Positions 52,871 to 54,003 of a stretch of 54,003 bases of DNA are shown here, piece after piece. The notes beneath the pieces were generated by a model, which had not been told where the DNA came from, did no database searches, and was given only the letters and a program-made list of their open reading frames with translations. Positions within the stretch are counted from its first letter, which is position 1; each line of letters starts with the position of its first letter. Source of the stretch: Clostridia bacterium (lineage in GTDB: Bacteria; Bacillota; Clostridia; Oscillospirales; CAG-272); contig JAFXHU010000019.1 in the NCBI GenBank assembly GCA_017533565.1, positions 1 through 54,003 of the forward strand, written 5' to 3'. The translations under genes were made by a program, and so were the position numbers.

Positions 52871-54003
52871 ATGAAGCTTATTATTGCCGAAAAGCCGAGC
52901 CTTGCCCGCAATATCGTCGCGGGTATCGGGGAAATGAGTAAAAAGGACGGCTATTTTATCAACGGGGAATATATCGTTACTTGGGCATTCGGCCATCTTT
53001 TTTCGCTCGTTGACGTTGAAGCCTACACGGGTACGGAGGATAAGCGCTGGACGCTCGACAACCTCCCCTGCTTTCCCGAAAAATTTCGCTTTGAGCTTCG
53101 GAAGCAGGATGACAAAAAAACCGTCGACGCGGGTGTAAGAAAGCAGTTTAACGTAATAAAAACGCTCGCCAACCGTGCGGACGTCGATACAATCGTAAAC
53201 GCGGGCGACGCGGACAGGGAGGGTGAAATCATCGTCCGTCTTTGCGTCAATCACGCGCTTACCTCGCCGAAAGCTCAAAAAAGGCTTTGGCTTCCCGACC
53301 AAACCCCCGAAACCGTCCGCCGCGCACTCTCCGAAATGAAGGACGAGAGCGAGTACGACAACCTCGCGGGCGAGGGCTTTGCCCGTACCTATATCGACTG
53401 GCTTTACGGCGTAAATTTAACACGGTATGCCACTATTATGTCGGGCGGAAAGCTTTTGCGCGTCGGAAGGGTTATCGTTCCCATTGTAAAAGCAATATAC
53501 GACCGCGACCTTGAAATCCGAAATTTCAAGCCCGAAGCCTACTACGTAATTTCAAGCGATGCCGAAACCCACGGCGAAAGAGTAGAGCTTACAAGTAAAC
53601 AAAGGTTTACAAAAGATGAGCTTTTGAAGGCGGAGGAGCAGGCGCGTCTTTACAATTCCGTCGGCGCGGTTGTCACCGCAAAGGAGAGCAAAAAGGACGC
53701 AATTCTCCCGGGAAAACTCTATTCGCTCTCAACTCTCCAAAACGTGCTCGGCAAAAAGTACAAAATGTCAATGGCGGAAAGCCTTGCGATAATACAAAAG
53801 CTTTACGAGGAGGGGTATCTCACCTATCCGAGAACGAACTCCGAATACCTTGCCACCGCGGAAAAAGACAAAATGCGACAGATTATTTCGGGCGTCGCAA
53901 GGCTCGGCTACCCCGTAAGGTTTAAGGACTCCAAATACATCTTCGACGACTCTAAAATCGAGTCGCACTCCGCGCTGACTCCGACCTATAAAATCCCCGC
54001 AAA
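52871..54003 (+). CDS. topB: DNA topoisomerase III, 3' part beyond the window
   Basis: About 377 residues of a type IA topoisomerase are present, with no stop before the window end. MKLIIAEKPSLARNI is the Toprim start (E7), VNAGDADREGEIIVR (near 112-126) the acidic Toprim motif, IDWLYGVNLTRYAT (near 177-190) the conserved helix, and YLTYPRTNSEYL contains the catalytic Y319. GGAGG precedes the ATG by 5 nt. It relaxes and decatenates DNA through transient single-strand cuts. A copy of ATTTAACACG (53415-53424) encodes the conserved Asn-Leu-Thr-Arg using TTA and ACA, and a GTAAACA..TTTAC motif lies at 53594-53613. Confidence 0.93.
   Translation, partial: MKLIIAEKPSLARNIVAGIGEMSKKDGYFINGEYIVTWAFGHLFSLVDVEAYTGTEDKRWTLDNLPCFPEKFRFELRKQDDKKTVDAGVRKQFNVIKTLANRADVDTIVNAGDADREGEIIVRLCVNHALTSPKAQKRLWLPDQTPETVRRALSEMKDESEYDNLAGEGFARTYIDWLYGVNLTRYATIMSGGKLLRVGRVIVPIVKAIYDRDLEIRNFKPEAYYVISSDAETHGERVELTSKQRFTKDELLKAEEQARLYNSVGAVVTAKESKKDAILPGKLYSLSTLQNVLGKKYKMSMAESLAIIQKLYEEGYLTYPRTNSEYLATAEKDKMRQIISGVARLGYPVRFKDSKYIFDDSKIESHSALTPTYKIPA

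Overview
This window looks like a chromosomal segment of a Bacillota (Firmicutes) bacterium, most likely an anaerobic, fermentative, gut-type member of Clostridia. The evidence is the Firmicutes order rimP-nusA-ylxR-ylxQ-infB, type II pantothenate kinase, type III glutamine synthetase, a TPP-riboswitch-controlled ThiT, a YhaN-like ATPase, a DUF6062 protein, and an F-type ATP synthase whose c subunit carries a Na+-type two-carboxylate site. Promoters are mostly near-consensus sigma-A (TTGACA-17-TATAAT, often with an extended TGn). I cannot name genus or family. No prophage, insertion sequence, CRISPR array or rRNA was seen; this is mainly core chromosome with a few accessory carbohydrate and membrane genes.

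Layout. 1-194: tRNA-Glu (cut by the window edge) and tRNA-Met, minus strand. 349-1849: DUF1461 membrane protein and a flavodoxin-like reductase. 2232-7798: a plus-strand cluster of MutS-like ATPase, CoaW, a CBS-domain protein, an 814-residue membrane-anchored coiled-coil protein and a 73-residue coiled-coil protein. 7848-13179: the rimP-nusA-ylxR-ylxQ-infB operon, closed by a terminator straight after infB. 13227-15210: BspA-type leucine-rich-repeat protein and an 8-oxoguanine glycosylase with a Cys-rich insertion, read toward the left from a control region shared with DUF6062 and a YhaN-like ATPase (15347-18431). 18534-23731: ribokinase, miaA, galactokinase, recA, recX. 23861-27655 (minus): GH36 alpha-galactosidase-like enzyme and GlnN. 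27863-29168: DEDDh exonuclease and a lone 53-residue acidic peptide gene with its own strong promoter and terminator. 29460-31877: large surface lipoprotein with a pectate-lyase-like beta-helix. 32025-33078: ThiT under a TPP riboswitch. 33100-36698: four-gene operon (YjjG-like HAD, YnbB-like PLP enzyme, TIM-barrel isomerase, esterase). 36863-39761: GH99-like enzyme and two tandem YwaF-type membrane proteins. 39987-47247: complete atp operon with atpI and atpZ. 47512-52670: nucleoside-salvage operon tdk-deoC-deoD-deoB-cdd-pdp. 52871-end: topB, cut by the window edge.

Functional links. The nucleoside operon passes (deoxy)nucleosides to (deoxy)ribose phosphates and then to acetaldehyde plus glyceraldehyde 3-phosphate. 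Galactokinase and the GH36 enzyme flank recA-recX and together suggest alpha-galactoside use. The ATP synthase probably couples to Na+.

The least explained features are two short motif families scattered through the window, often at gene 3' ends (a decamer with eight exact copies, and a GTAAACA..TTTAC inverted repeat); the autonomous 53-residue peptide gene; the membrane coiled-coil pair beside MutS-like/CoaW/CBS; a Rex-like box upstream of atp; and a double hairpin between atpE and atpF.
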